A DNA stretch of 64,000 bases, from contig CAVSPF010000003.1 in NCBI GenBank assembly GCA_963729995.1, positions 1,550,001-1,614,000 on the forward strand, given 5' to 3'. The position numbers and the translations under genes were made by a program. The notes beneath the pieces were generated by a model. The model was not told where the DNA came from, searched no databases, and saw nothing but the letters and a program-made list of their open reading frames with translations. The DNA comes from VRUE01 sp963729995 (lineage in GTDB: Bacteria; Actinomycetota; Thermoleophilia; Solirubrobacterales; 70-9). Shown here in pieces: positions 42,039 to 50,521 of this stretch (position 1 is the first letter of the stretch; the number at the start of each line of letters is the position of its first letter).

Positions 42039-42718
42039 TAGCCAGCGGTAGGTGGTGCCGCGGCTGCGTCGGCGACGATGGTCATGTTGTCGTTCTCGAC
42101 GCGCCCGGCCGGGATCGACCGGTCGCCGGCGAGCAGCTTCGCCAGCGACTCTCGCTTCTCGGCGCCGGTGACGAGCCAAAGCACCCGGCGGGCCGCGTCG
42201 ATCGCCGGGTAGGTGAGGGTCATGCGGCGGTGTCCCTGGTAGGCGGTCTCGGTCAGGGCGACCCGGCGGTCGCCCACCTCGAGGACCGGGTCACCGGGGA
42301 CCAGCGAAGCGGTGTGGCCGTCCGGGCCGAGGCCGAGGTGGACGAGGTCGAAGCGCTCCGGCAGCGAGGCTTCGTACTCGCGGGCGGCGCCGTCGAGGTC
42401 TCGCTGGGTGACCGGCATCGGCCGCAGCGTCGACTGGTGGTCCATCGAGAGGCCGAGGACCATGTGGGTGAGGTTGCGCTCTTCGCTCCCCGGCGAGGCG
42501 ATCCGCTCGTCAACCTGGAACAGCTCGGTCGCCCCCCAGGGCATCCGCTCGAGCTCGCCGAGGATCGCGAGCATCGCCCAGGGCGAGCGGCCGCCGCTCA
42601 TCGCCAGCCCGAAGGAGTCGCGGTCGCGCACCGCGGTCGCGCCGGCGTCCGCGATCAGCTCTGCGGCGCGCCTCGCCGCCGTCCTCTCGTCGGCGAGGAC
42701 CTCAAGCTTGGGCGCCAC
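42038..42718 (-). CDS. pgl: 6-phosphogluconolactonase
   Basis: 226 residues. LAMSGGRSPWAMLAIL, FQVDERIASPGSEERNL and LVHLGLGPDGHTASLVPG are the family hallmarks. Hydrolyses 6-phosphogluconolactone between Zwf and Gnd. GTG 42718 begins at the conserved VLADERTAA region and lies 13 bases after the gnd stop, so gnd-pgl is one operon. Its TAG stop is rebuilt by the right end of the IS630 insertion. Confidence 0.94.
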   Translation of the reverse strand: MAPKLEVLADERTAARRAAELIADAGATAVRDRDSFGLAMSGGRSPWAMLAILGELERMPWGATELFQVDERIASPGSEERNLTHMVLGLSMDHQSTLRPMPVTQRDLDGAAREYEASLPERFDLVHLGLGPDGHTASLVPGDPVLEVGDRRVALTETAYQGHRRMTLTYPAIDAARRVLWLVTGAEKRESLAKLLAGDRSIPAGRVENDNMTIVADAAAAPPTAG

Positions 42719-42731
42719 GGCCGATCGCCTC

Positions 42732-43748
42732 TCAGCTGGCCTTCTCGTCGTGGCCACCGAACTGCTTGCGCATCGCCGAGAGCACCTTGTCACCGAAGTC
42801 GTCGAGCCCGCGCGAGGAGAAGCGCTCGTACAGCGCCATTGTCAGCACCGGCGCCGGCACCCCCTCGTCGATCGCCGCGATCGAGGTCCAGCGGCCCTCA
42901 CCGGAGTCCGATACGCGACCGGCGAAATCGGCGAGGTCGGGCGATTCGCTCAGCGCCGCCGCGGTCAGGTCGAGCAGCCAGGAGCCGACCACGCTGCCGC
43001 GCCGCCAGACCTCGGCGACCTCGGGGATGTCGATGTCGTAGCGGTAGTACTCGGGCTGCTCGAGCGGCGCCGTCTCGGCGTCGGCCTCGCGCTTCACCTT
43101 GCCGGCGTTGGCGTTGCGAAGGATGTTGAGCCCCTCCGCGTAGGCGGCCATCAGCCCGTACTCGATCCCGTTGTGGACCATCTTCACGAAGTGCCCGGCG
43201 CCGTTGGGGCCGCAGTGCAGGTAGCCGTTCTCCGCCGGGGATGGATCCCCGGAGCGGCCCGGCGTGCGCTCCGCCGACCCGACCCCGGGCGCCAGCGAGG
43301 CGAAGATCGGGTCGAGCCGCTGCACCGCCCCCTCGGGCCCGCCGATCATCAGGCAGTAGCCGCGCTCCAGGCCGAAGACCCCGCCGCTGGTGCCGCAGTC
43401 GACGAAGTCGATCCCCTTCTCGCGCAGCGTCGCGGCGCGGCGGATGTCGTCGCGGTAGTAGGAGTTGCCGCCGTCGACGATCGTGTCACCCGCCTCCAGG
43501 ACGCCGGCGACGCCCGCGATCGTCTGCTCGGTGATCTCCCCGGACGGCACCATCACCCAGACCGCCCGCGGGGCGCCCAGCTTCGCGGCCAGCTCCTCCA
43601 GGGAGGAGGCGCCCTCGGCGCCCTCGCCCGCCAGGCCGGCGACCGCCTCCGGATTGACGTCGTAGGCCACGCAGCGGTGACCGTCGCGCATCAGCCGGCG
43701 AGCCATGTTGGCCCCCATGCGGCCAAGCCCAACGATTCCCAGCTCCAT
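42732..43748 (-). CDS. gnd: 6-phosphogluconate dehydrogenase, decarboxylating (short form)
   Basis: 338 residues, the compact GndA/YqeC-like form rather than the 470-residue enzyme. N-terminal Rossmann motif GIVGLGRMGANMARRL, substrate-site segments IVDGGNSYYRDD and CGTSGGVFGLERGYCLMIGG, and catalytic HCGPNGAGHFVKMVHNGIEY. Produces ribulose-5-P and CO2, usually with NAD+ in this subgroup. Divergent from zwf with 38 bp between starts and followed by pgl. Confidence 0.94.
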   Translation of the reverse strand: MELGIVGLGRMGANMARRLMRDGHRCVAYDVNPEAVAGLAGEGAEGASSLEELAAKLGAPRAVWVMVPSGEITEQTIAGVAGVLEAGDTIVDGGNSYYRDDIRRAATLREKGIDFVDCGTSGGVFGLERGYCLMIGGPEGAVQRLDPIFASLAPGVGSAERTPGRSGDPSPAENGYLHCGPNGAGHFVKMVHNGIEYGLMAAYAEGLNILRNANAGKVKREADAETAPLEQPEYYRYDIDIPEVAEVWRRGSVVGSWLLDLTAAALSESPDLADFAGRVSDSGEGRWTSIAAIDEGVPAPVLTMALYERFSSRGLDDFGDKVLSAMRKQFGGHDEKAS

Positions 43749-43786
43749 GGGTGAACCCTACGTCACTCGGATAGCCTCACAGGCGA

Positions 43787-45193
43787 ATGGCGAAGCGGGA
43801 AGCCAAGCGCGACGAGGGCGTGGCGGCCGACGTGCTGACGATCTTCGGGATCAGCGGCGACCTGGCGAAGAAAATGACGTTCCGGGCCCTCTACCGGCTG
43901 GAGGCCCGGGGGCGGCTCAGCTGCCCGATCGTCGGCGTCGCGCTCGACGACTGGGACGACGAGAGGCTGCGCACGCACGCCCGCGATGCGATCGCCGCCA
44001 GCGTCGAGGATCCCGACGAGGACGTCTTCGGGCGCCTCGCCGCCCGCATGTCCTACGTGCAGGGGGACTACGGCGACCCGGCGACCTTCGAGCGGGTCGG
44101 CAAGGCGATCGGCGCGGCGAAGCGGCCGGTCTTCTACCTCGAGGTCCCGCCCTCGCTGTTCGCGACGGTTGTGCGGGGGCTGGGCGCGGCCGGCCTGACC
44201 GGGAACGCGCGGGTCGTGATCGAGAAGCCGTTCGGCCACGACAGCGAGTCGGCGCGCGCGCTGAACGCCGAGCTGCACGAGGTGCTCGACGAGGACCAGA
44301 TCATGCGGATCGACCACTTCCTCGGCAAGGAGCCGGTGATGGACATCGCCTACCTGCGCTTCGCCAACGCGCTGCTGGAGCCGGTCTGGAACCGCCAGAA
44401 CGTCGCCTTCGTGCAGATGACGATGGCGGAGAACTTCGGGGTGGACGACCGCGGCCGCTTCTACGACCCGGTCGGGGCGCTGCGCGACGTCGTCCAGAAC
44501 CACATCCTCCAGGTCCTCGCCCTCGTCGCGATGGAGCCGCCGGCCGGCAACCACCCCGACTCGATCCGCGACAAGAAGCTGGAGCTGTTCAAAGCCGTGC
44601 GCAGCGCCGACCCCGAGCGCTACGTGCGCGGCCAGTACGGCGGCTACCAGGACGTGCCGGGGGTGGCGAAGGGCTCGACCACCGAGACCTACGTCGCGCT
44701 GGAGCTGGCGATCGACAACTGGCGCTGGAGCGGCGTGCCGTTCTTCGTCCGGGCGGGCAAGCAGATGCCGGTCAAGGCGACCGAGGTTAGCGTCGTCTTC
44801 AGGCGCCCGCCGCCGCTGGGCGTGGGCCGGGGCAGGCCGCCCGGGCAGAACGAGATGACGATCCGGATCGACCCCAAGGCAGGCGCCCGGCTGCGCTTCC
44901 TCGCCAAGAAGGCGGGGGAGGAGGCGTTCGAGCCCGCCGACCTCGAGGTCCTCTTCGAGAAGGCGCCCGGCGAAGACCCGGAGCCCTACGAGCGGCTGCT
45001 CGACGATGCGTTCTGCGGGCGCAGCCAGCTCTTCACCCGCGAGGACGCGGTCGAGGAAACCTGGCGAATCGTGCAGCCGCTGCTGGACGAGCCGGGGCCC
45101 GTGCACCCGTACGAGCCCGGCAGCTGGGGGCCGGAGGAGGCCGCCGGACTCACTCGTGGGATGTGCCAGTGGTACGAGCCCTGGCTCCCCTGA
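43787..45193 (+). CDS. zwf: glucose-6-phosphate 1-dehydrogenase
   Basis: 468 residues. N-terminal IFGISGDLAKKMTFRALYRL (nucleotide binding), catalytic block RIDHFLGKEPV near residues 174-184, and YDPVGALRDVVQNHILQVL. First oxidative step of the pentose phosphate pathway. Divergent from gnd-pgl; the two transcription units share a very short intergenic region and are probably co-regulated. A 10-bp-stem hairpin follows its stop at 45221-45248. Confidence 0.96.
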   Translation: MAKREAKRDEGVAADVLTIFGISGDLAKKMTFRALYRLEARGRLSCPIVGVALDDWDDERLRTHARDAIAASVEDPDEDVFGRLAARMSYVQGDYGDPATFERVGKAIGAAKRPVFYLEVPPSLFATVVRGLGAAGLTGNARVVIEKPFGHDSESARALNAELHEVLDEDQIMRIDHFLGKEPVMDIAYLRFANALLEPVWNRQNVAFVQMTMAENFGVDDRGRFYDPVGALRDVVQNHILQVLALVAMEPPAGNHPDSIRDKKLELFKAVRSADPERYVRGQYGGYQDVPGVAKGSTTETYVALELAIDNWRWSGVPFFVRAGKQMPVKATEVSVVFRRPPPLGVGRGRPPGQNEMTIRIDPKAGARLRFLAKKAGEEAFEPADLEVLFEKAPGEDPEPYERLLDDAFCGRSQLFTREDAVEETWRIVQPLLDEPGPVHPYEPGSWGPEEAAGLTRGMCQWYEPWLP

Positions 45194-45220
45194 GCCCGAG
45201 CGCAAGGCGCGCGTAGAGGC

Positions 45221-45269
45221 CTTTGACCCCAGCCGGGTGGGGTCAAAGTGCGCAGCGGTTGAGATCCGC
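45221..45269 (+). terminator. hairpin after zwf, part of a 49-bp composite repeat (copy 1)
   Basis: CTTTGACCCC (45221-45230) pairs perfectly with GGGGTCAAAG (45239-45248) around an 8-base loop, and GCAGCGGTTGAGATCCGC follows at 45252-45269. The same two blocks with identical 31-base spacing recur at 46289-46337. Acts as a probable zwf terminator; no T-tract. Confidence 0.6.
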
Positions 45270-45322
45270 GGCTGGACGTCCGTCACACACGCAATACCGA
45301 CCGCTGTGCTAGGTTTTGGCGT

Positions 45323-45344
45323 GCCTAATTAGGGGCGCCTAAGC
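45323..45344 (+). promoter_or_regulatory. DtxR/IdeR-like iron box before the FTR1 gene
   Basis: TTAGGGGCGCCTAA (45329-45342) is a TTAGG-N4-CCTAA palindrome, and CCTAATTAGG (45324-45333) overlaps it, matching the half-site structure of IdeR/DtxR operators. It lies 40 bp before the iron permease ATG, where iron-loaded repressor would block transcription. Confidence 0.6.
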
Positions 45345-45381
45345 AAGGCCCAGGACAAGCAGAGCAGAGAGCAATCGCCGC

Positions 45382-46248
45382 ATGATCCCCACCCTGGTAA
45401 TCGCCCTACGCGAGGGCGTCGAGGCCTCACTGATCATCGGCATCATCGCCGCCTTCCTCGTCAAGGAGGGCCGTCGCGACACGCTGCGCCAGATGTGGGT
45501 CGGAGTCGGGATTGCGATCGCCCTCTGCCTCGCCGTCGCGGTGGCACTGCGGGTGGTCAAGCAGGACCTGCCCGAGACCGGCCAGGCCAGCCTCGAGACG
45601 GTGGTCGGCCTGGTCGCCGTCGCCGCGGTCACCTACATGATCGTCTGGATGCGCCGCCACGCGCGCGGCATCAAGGCGGCGCTGGAAGGCAGCGCGGCGA
45701 GCGCGCTGGCGACCGGCTCGACGACGGCGCTGGTGGCAATGGCCTTCCTGGCGGTGCTGCGCGAGGGCTTCGAGACCTCGGCCTTCCTGCTCGCCGCCTT
45801 CCAGGACGCGACCGACACGACCGCCGCCGGCGCCGGGGCCGTGCTCGGGCTGGTCGCGGCAGTGGCGATCGGCATCGGCCTCTACCGCGGCGGCGTGCGG
45901 ATCAACCTCGCCCGCTTCTTCCGGATCACCGGCCTGGTTCTCGTCTTCGTCGCCGCCGGGCTGCTGGCGACCGCGGTCCATACCGCCCACGAGGCGGGCT
46001 GGTTCAACGGCCTGCAGGGACAGGCGCTCAATCTCACCTGGCTGGTGCAGCCGGGGACGATCTCCGGCTCGCTGCTGACCGGGATGCTGGGCCTGCAGCC
46101 GGAACCGACCATCGGCGAGGCGCTCGTCTACGTGCTCTACGCGCTGCCGATGGCCCTCTACGTGCTCTGGCCCGATCGCCTGCGGCCGCGCCGCCGCGTC
46201 CCTGTCCGGGAAAGGCAACCCGCCGCCACCGCCGAGAGCCCAGCCTGA
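45382..46248 (+). CDS. FTR1-family iron permease (EfeU-like)
   Basis: 288 residues with seven membrane helices. Two REXXE iron-coordination motifs are present, REGVE (residues 10-14) and REGFE (about 124-128), as in Ftr1p and EfeU. It carries iron across the cytoplasmic membrane, normally with an extracytoplasmic ferroxidase or EfeO/EfeB; neither partner is adjacent. A DtxR-like site lies upstream, and the gene is bracketed by a 49-bp direct repeat. Start ATG is preceded by no strong Shine-Dalgarno. Confidence 0.93.
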   Translation: MIPTLVIALREGVEASLIIGIIAAFLVKEGRRDTLRQMWVGVGIAIALCLAVAVALRVVKQDLPETGQASLETVVGLVAVAAVTYMIVWMRRHARGIKAALEGSAASALATGSTTALVAMAFLAVLREGFETSAFLLAAFQDATDTTAAGAGAVLGLVAAVAIGIGLYRGGVRINLARFFRITGLVLVFVAAGLLATAVHTAHEAGWFNGLQGQALNLTWLVQPGTISGSLLTGMLGLQPEPTIGEALVYVLYALPMALYVLWPDRLRPRRRVPVRERQPAATAESPA

Positions 46249-46288
46249 CCGGCGCAGGCTGAGATCTGCCCAGCGGACGCGCTTTGGA

Positions 46289-46337
46289 CTTTGACCCTGC
46301 CCCAACCGGGCAAGAGTCCGCAGCGGCTGAGATCTGC
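46289..46337 (+). repeat. 49-bp composite repeat, copy 2 (after FTR1 gene)
   Basis: CTTTGACCC at 46289-46297 and GCAGCGGCTGAGATCTGC at 46320-46337 repeat the two blocks at 45221 and 45252 with the same spacing. A third, partial block (GGCTGAGATCTGC) is at 46257-46269. The hairpin here is GGACT...AGTCC plus TGCCC/GGGCA rather than the exact zwf stem. Confidence 0.6.
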
Positions 46338-46357
46338 CGGCTCTCGATGCACGAGTC

Positions 46358-46410
46358 GCACGCGTATCCGACTATGACCGTGCTGGGACACGTAAAAATC
46401 CGGCAGCGGT
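46358..46410. repeat. 53-bp palindromic repeat at a convergent junction, copy 2
   Basis: Same start (GCACGCGT), same end (AAATCCGGCAGCGGT) and same length as the copy at 30978-31030, with about nine differences that weaken the hairpin. It lies between the FTR1 stop and the GT39-like stop, again a convergent 3' junction. Confidence 0.65.
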
Positions 46411-46432
46411 CGCCTGCGGCCAGCTGGCGGAG

Positions 46433-47923
46433 TCAGGGGCTGGCGGGTGGGCCGGGGAGGCCGTCGATCAGGACGGCGTTGTTGGCGTAGCCGGTGAAGT
46501 TGTGGGCGATCCCCCCCCAGGGCAGCGCCAGGGGGCGGGCCGCGCGGTAGCGGAACAGGGTCATCCGGCCCAGGGTGAGCCGCTGCACGCGGTGGAACTC
46601 TGCCGGCAGGGCGCTGCGCGCGCCGGGGGGTGGCGGGCGGCCGCTGACCACGTCGACTTCGGCCACCGGGATCGGGCCGTGGCGCCATTCCTTCCACTTC
46701 ACCCTCGTCTCGCGCGCCCCGATGTAGAAGGCGAGCGGTTCGTCGCCCTGCTCCCAGACGAGGATCGCGCGCGGGGCGCGGGGCGGCCCGATCGCGCTCG
46801 CCACCGTGCGCCAGTCTTCGCGCTGCAGGGCCGGGCGGAGGTCGGAGTAGACGCAGAAGGCGAGGAAATAGGCGACGAGGGCGGCGCCCACCCCGATCCC
46901 CAGCCAGCCCGCGCGCGGCGCCGCGATGCCGGCCGCTCCGACCAGCGCCAGCGGGATCAGCGCCGGCAGCAGGTTGCGCTCGAGCACGTAGTCCTGGCCG
47001 GCCGCGGCGAGGGCGAGCGCGAACACGATGCTGCCGCCGCCGATCGTCAGGGCAACGGCGGCGCCGCGCCTCTCCCGCGACCCGCCGCGCCACAGCAGCA
47101 GCGCCACGGCCGCCGCGAACAGCGCCATCGGGATCAGCGCGTGCTTGAGCAACCCGGCCTCGCCGACGAAGAAGCTGATCGCGGTCTCGCGCAGACGGCC
47201 GGTCATCCCGAACGTTGCGATCCAGTTGTTGTTCTTGCCCTCGGCCTGGTGGAGGGCGATCGGCGCCAGCGCGAGGCCGGCAAGGGCGATGGCGCCAACC
47301 GACCACAGCACACGGCGCAGGGGTCGCACCGTCAGCAGGAGCCATACGGCCTCGATCGCGAGCGGAAAGAAGGCGAAGTAGTGGGCGGCGAGCGCCAGCG
47401 CCGAGAAGGCTGCCCACCAACCCAGGTCGCGGGCTTGTCCGCTGCGGCGGGCGCGCAGGAAGAAGAGCAGCGCGGTCGTGCTGAGCAGGACGAGCAGCGC
47501 GTAAGCGCGCGCGTCCTGGGAGTACCAGACCAGCATCGGCTCGACGGCGACGATCGCCGCGATGGCGAGCCCGGCGCGGCGGCCGATCAGCTCCCGCCCG
47601 ACCAGGTAGGCCACCGGGACGGTCGCCGTCCCGAACAGCGCCGAGAGCGAGCGCAGGCCGACCTCGTGCACGCCGAAGAGGTGCGACCACAGCCAGGCGA
47701 GCAGGTAATAGAGCGGCGGGGTCGACTCGCCGGCCCACACCTCGTGCATCGTCTGTGGCAGGCTGGCGAGGAGGACCCGGCCGGCGGTGACCGCCTCGTC
47801 GTGGCGATAGCTCTGGAGCCCGAGGGTCGAGAAGCGGATCGCCGCCGCCAGCGCCGTGAGGCCGACCACCGCCCAAAAGAACCATCGCGCCCGGCTTGTG
47901 TTGGGGAAGGTGTAGGTACCCAT
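46433..47923 (-). CDS. GT39-like membrane glycosyltransferase (paralogue 1)
   Basis: About 496 residues with 10-12 membrane helices. The first extracytoplasmic loop RFSTLGLQSYRHDEAVT carries the Asp-Glu of PMT/ArnT-like GT-C enzymes, and VEPMLVWYSQDARAYAL is a second family motif. These use polyprenyl-phosphate sugars to glycosylate proteins or lipids outside the membrane. The paralogue at 49097 shares both motifs and domain layout. ATG 47923 overlaps, in opposite orientation, another possible ATG of the divergent GH26-like gene. Confidence 0.88.
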   Translation of the reverse strand: MGTYTFPNTSRARWFFWAVVGLTALAAAIRFSTLGLQSYRHDEAVTAGRVLLASLPQTMHEVWAGESTPPLYYLLAWLWSHLFGVHEVGLRSLSALFGTATVPVAYLVGRELIGRRAGLAIAAIVAVEPMLVWYSQDARAYALLVLLSTTALLFFLRARRSGQARDLGWWAAFSALALAAHYFAFFPLAIEAVWLLLTVRPLRRVLWSVGAIALAGLALAPIALHQAEGKNNNWIATFGMTGRLRETAISFFVGEAGLLKHALIPMALFAAAVALLLWRGGSRERRGAAVALTIGGGSIVFALALAAAGQDYVLERNLLPALIPLALVGAAGIAAPRAGWLGIGVGAALVAYFLAFCVYSDLRPALQREDWRTVASAIGPPRAPRAILVWEQGDEPLAFYIGARETRVKWKEWRHGPIPVAEVDVVSGRPPPPGARSALPAEFHRVQRLTLGRMTLFRYRAARPLALPWGGIAHNFTGYANNAVLIDGLPGPPASP

Positions 47924-47942
47924 GCAGTCGAAGGGAGCTCGG

Positions 47943-49025
47943 ATGACTCGCAGGCGAGACAGGGCAACCGTACTCGCGACGCTGGCCGTAACGGCGGCAC
48001 TGGTCCTCGGGGTGGCCGCGCCGGCGCGCGCCGGGCTGCTCCAGCCCAGCCCCGGAGAGACGTTCTTCGGCCTCACCGACAGCGGCGTCGCCTCCCAGTT
48101 CACCGAATTCACCGAACTGGTGGGCAAGCATCCGGCGGTGATCGAGACCTTCCGGCCCTGGGGAGCGAACCTGAGCGGTTCGATCAAGCGCTGGCAGAAC
48201 GCGGAAGCGCGACCCGTCCTCCACATCTCGACCGCCGACCCCAACGACGGGCAGCAGATCATCACCCCACGCGGCATCGCGCTCGGCAAGGGCGACGACT
48301 ACCTGATCAGCCTCAACCAGCTCTTCGCGGCGCGCGGGATGCGGGCCTACCTGCGGCCGCTCGGCGAGCCGAACCGCTGCCTCAACGCGTATGCGGCCTA
48401 CGACTGCGCTGGCCAGCCGAAGGCTGGCTACCAGACGCCCTACTGGTACAGGCAGGCGTTCCGCCGCATGTACATCGTGCTGCACGGCGGCGGCACCCTG
48501 GCCACGATCGACGAACGCCTCGCGGGCGCGGGGCTGCCGCCACTGAGCAGCCAGAGCGGCGAGCCCCCCAGCGGGCTGCCGGCGGCGCCGATCGTGGTGA
48601 TCTGGAGCCCCCTCCCCGCCGGCTCGCCGGAAGTTCCCCAGAACCTGCCCGGCCGCTTCTACCCGGGGCCGGGCTACGTCGACTGGGTGGGAACCGACTT
48701 CTACTCCGCCTATCCCGACTGGAAGGCGCTCACCAGCCTCTACTCGCGCTTCGCGAACAAGCCCTTCACGCTCACCGAGTGGGGGCTCGACGGCGGCGAC
48801 AATTCCACCTTCGTCAAGCGGCTCTTCGCCTGGGCGCAGCGCCACCCACGCTGCCGGATGCTGATCTACTACCAGGACTTCGGCGCCTCGAACTCCTTCC
48901 GGCTCCAGAACTATCCGGCTAGCCTTGCGGTCGTGAGGCGCAGGCTCAGCTCCCCGTCCTTTCCGGCCTATGCCTTCGAACCGCCGCAGCCACCGCCCCC
49001 GCCGCCCGGTGGGGTGAGCCCGTAG
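47943..49025 (+). CDS. secreted GH26-like glycoside hydrolase
   Basis: About 360 residues. A Sec signal peptide (RATVLATLAVTAALVLGVAA, cleavage near ARAG) precedes a TIM-barrel with acid/base candidate E142 in LRPLGEPNR and nucleophile candidate E279 in FTLTEWGLDGG, plus YVDWVGTDFYSAYPDW, as in GH26 (beta-mannanase/related) enzymes. A proline-rich tail ends the protein. It is flanked by two GT39-like glycosyltransferases, so it may trim an envelope glycan. Its frame overlaps the probable N-terminal coding part of the next gene. Confidence 0.75.
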   Translation: MTRRRDRATVLATLAVTAALVLGVAAPARAGLLQPSPGETFFGLTDSGVASQFTEFTELVGKHPAVIETFRPWGANLSGSIKRWQNAEARPVLHISTADPNDGQQIITPRGIALGKGDDYLISLNQLFAARGMRAYLRPLGEPNRCLNAYAAYDCAGQPKAGYQTPYWYRQAFRRMYIVLHGGGTLATIDERLAGAGLPPLSSQSGEPPSGLPAAPIVVIWSPLPAGSPEVPQNLPGRFYPGPGYVDWVGTDFYSAYPDWKALTSLYSRFANKPFTLTEWGLDGGDNSTFVKRLFAWAQRHPRCRMLIYYQDFGASNSFRLQNYPASLAVVRRRLSSPSFPAYAFEPPQPPPPPPGGVSP

Positions 49026-49096
49026 CCGACCGGCTCGAGCAGGCATGGCGACGCGCTTCTGAGTCGCCGTATCTCGTCGCCCTGGCGGCGATCGTC

Positions 49097-50521
49097 GTGC
49101 TGGGAGCCGCGCTCCGCTTTGCCACGCTGGACCTCCAGAGCTACCGCTACGACGAGGCGGTGACGGTTGGGAGGGTGCTCCATCCCAGCCTCTTCGACAC
49201 CCTCGCCACGGTTCCCAACAGCGAGTCCACCCCGCCGCTCTACTACCTGGTGGCGTGGCTGTGGTCGCGGCCGTTCGGGACCAGCGAGGTGGGTCTGCGC
49301 TCGCTCTCGGCACTGGCCGGGACCGTCTCGATCGCGGTCGTCTACCTGGGCGCCGTGGCGCTGCCGCTGCCGCGCCGGGCCGGACTGATCGCCGCGGCGA
49401 TCGTCGCGGTCAGCCCGGTGCTGATCTGGTTCTCCCAGGACGCGCGGGCCTATGCGCTCGCCTTCCTGCTCGCCGCCCTGTCCTTCCTCTTCTTCGCGCG
49501 GGCGCGGCGCAGCGGGGCGGGGCGCGACCTCGCCTGGTGGGCGGTCTTCTCGGCGCTGGCGATCGCCACCCACTACTTCGCCGGCTTCGCGGTCGCGCCG
49601 GAGGCCGCGCTGCTGCTGCTCGGGGCGGGAGGCCGGCGGCGGGCCGGTCTGGCGATCGTCGCGGTGCTGGCCGCGACCGCGCTGCTGCTTCCGATCGCGC
49701 TGCGCCAGGCCGAAAACGCGCACGCCGCCTGGATCGCCGAACAGCCGCTGGAACAGCGCCTGGAACGGGCCGCGGCGAAGCTGGTCGGCGACGACAACGG
49801 CAACGAGCACGGGGCGCGCCAGCCCGGGCCGATCCCGCTCGGCGTCCCGGCGGCGCTGGCCCTCGCCGCGCTGGCACTGCTGCTGTGGCGCGGCGAGGGG
49901 TGGGAGCGGCGTGGCGCCGGCCTGGCCGCCGCGGTGGGCCTCGCCGCCGTCGGGCTGCCGTTGCTGCTCGGCGCCTTCGGCGCCGACTACCTCGACGGGC
50001 GCAACCTGGTCCCGGTCTTCGTGCCGCTGATCGTCGTGCTCGCCGCCGGCTTCGGGGTGCGCCGGGCCGGCTGGGCGGGTCTCGGGCTGGCCGCGGCGTT
50101 CTGCCTCTGCTCGCTCGTCTTCGCGCTTGAGATCGACCGCCTGCCGCGCCTGCAGCGCGAGAACCTCCGCAACGCGGCGGCGGAAGTGGGGACGCTGCGC
50201 CCCGACATGGCGGTGGTGACGATCAAATACTCAGGCAACGAACCGTTGCGCTACTACCTGGGTGGCCGCTTCGCCAGCGGCCCGCTGCCGCCGCTGCGGG
50301 AAATCGACCTCGTCGGCTCGAAGCTGGCCGCAAACCGCAGTGCCCGCCGCCTGCTTCCCCCCGCTTTTCACCGGGTCGAGTCGAGGGCCGTCTCCTACAA
50401 CTTCACCCTGACCCGGTTCCGCGCCGCCCGCCCCGTGCGGGTCCCGCTCAGTGTCCTCGAGCAGGGCGCCCTCGTGGGTGGTGGCCGCTACGCCTCCGTG
50501 CTGGTCCCGCCCTCTTCTTAG
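49097..50521 (+). CDS. GT39-like membrane glycosyltransferase (paralogue 2)
   Basis: 474 residues from GTG 49097, with 10 or more helices and the loop RFATLDLQSYRYDEAVT and VSPVLIWFSQDARAYAL of GT-C enzymes. Upstream in frame the sequence still reads as a good N-terminus (ADRLEQAWRRASESPYLVAL) back to about 49022, but contains no ATG, GTG or TTG before a stop, so either a rare start codon is used, a base is missing, or translation begins within the first helix. The 3' end overlaps the convergent PQQ-propeller gene by 74 bp. Confidence 0.85.
   Translation: MLGAALRFATLDLQSYRYDEAVTVGRVLHPSLFDTLATVPNSESTPPLYYLVAWLWSRPFGTSEVGLRSLSALAGTVSIAVVYLGAVALPLPRRAGLIAAAIVAVSPVLIWFSQDARAYALAFLLAALSFLFFARARRSGAGRDLAWWAVFSALAIATHYFAGFAVAPEAALLLLGAGGRRRAGLAIVAVLAATALLLPIALRQAENAHAAWIAEQPLEQRLERAAAKLVGDDNGNEHGARQPGPIPLGVPAALALAALALLLWRGEGWERRGAGLAAAVGLAAVGLPLLLGAFGADYLDGRNLVPVFVPLIVVLAAGFGVRRAGWAGLGLAAAFCLCSLVFALEIDRLPRLQRENLRNAAAEVGTLRPDMAVVTIKYSGNEPLRYYLGGRFASGPLPPLREIDLVGSKLAANRSARRLLPPAFHRVESRAVSYNFTLTRFRAARPVRVPLSVLEQGALVGGGRYASVLVPPSS

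Noticed and set aside
46158..49313. 1051-codon minus-strand frame across the glycan genes, and similar long frames at 32308-34815, 26857-28488 and 46502-48922
   Set aside because: All are shadows of the GT39, GH26, cyd and GT-C genes with biased composition and no recognisable motif.
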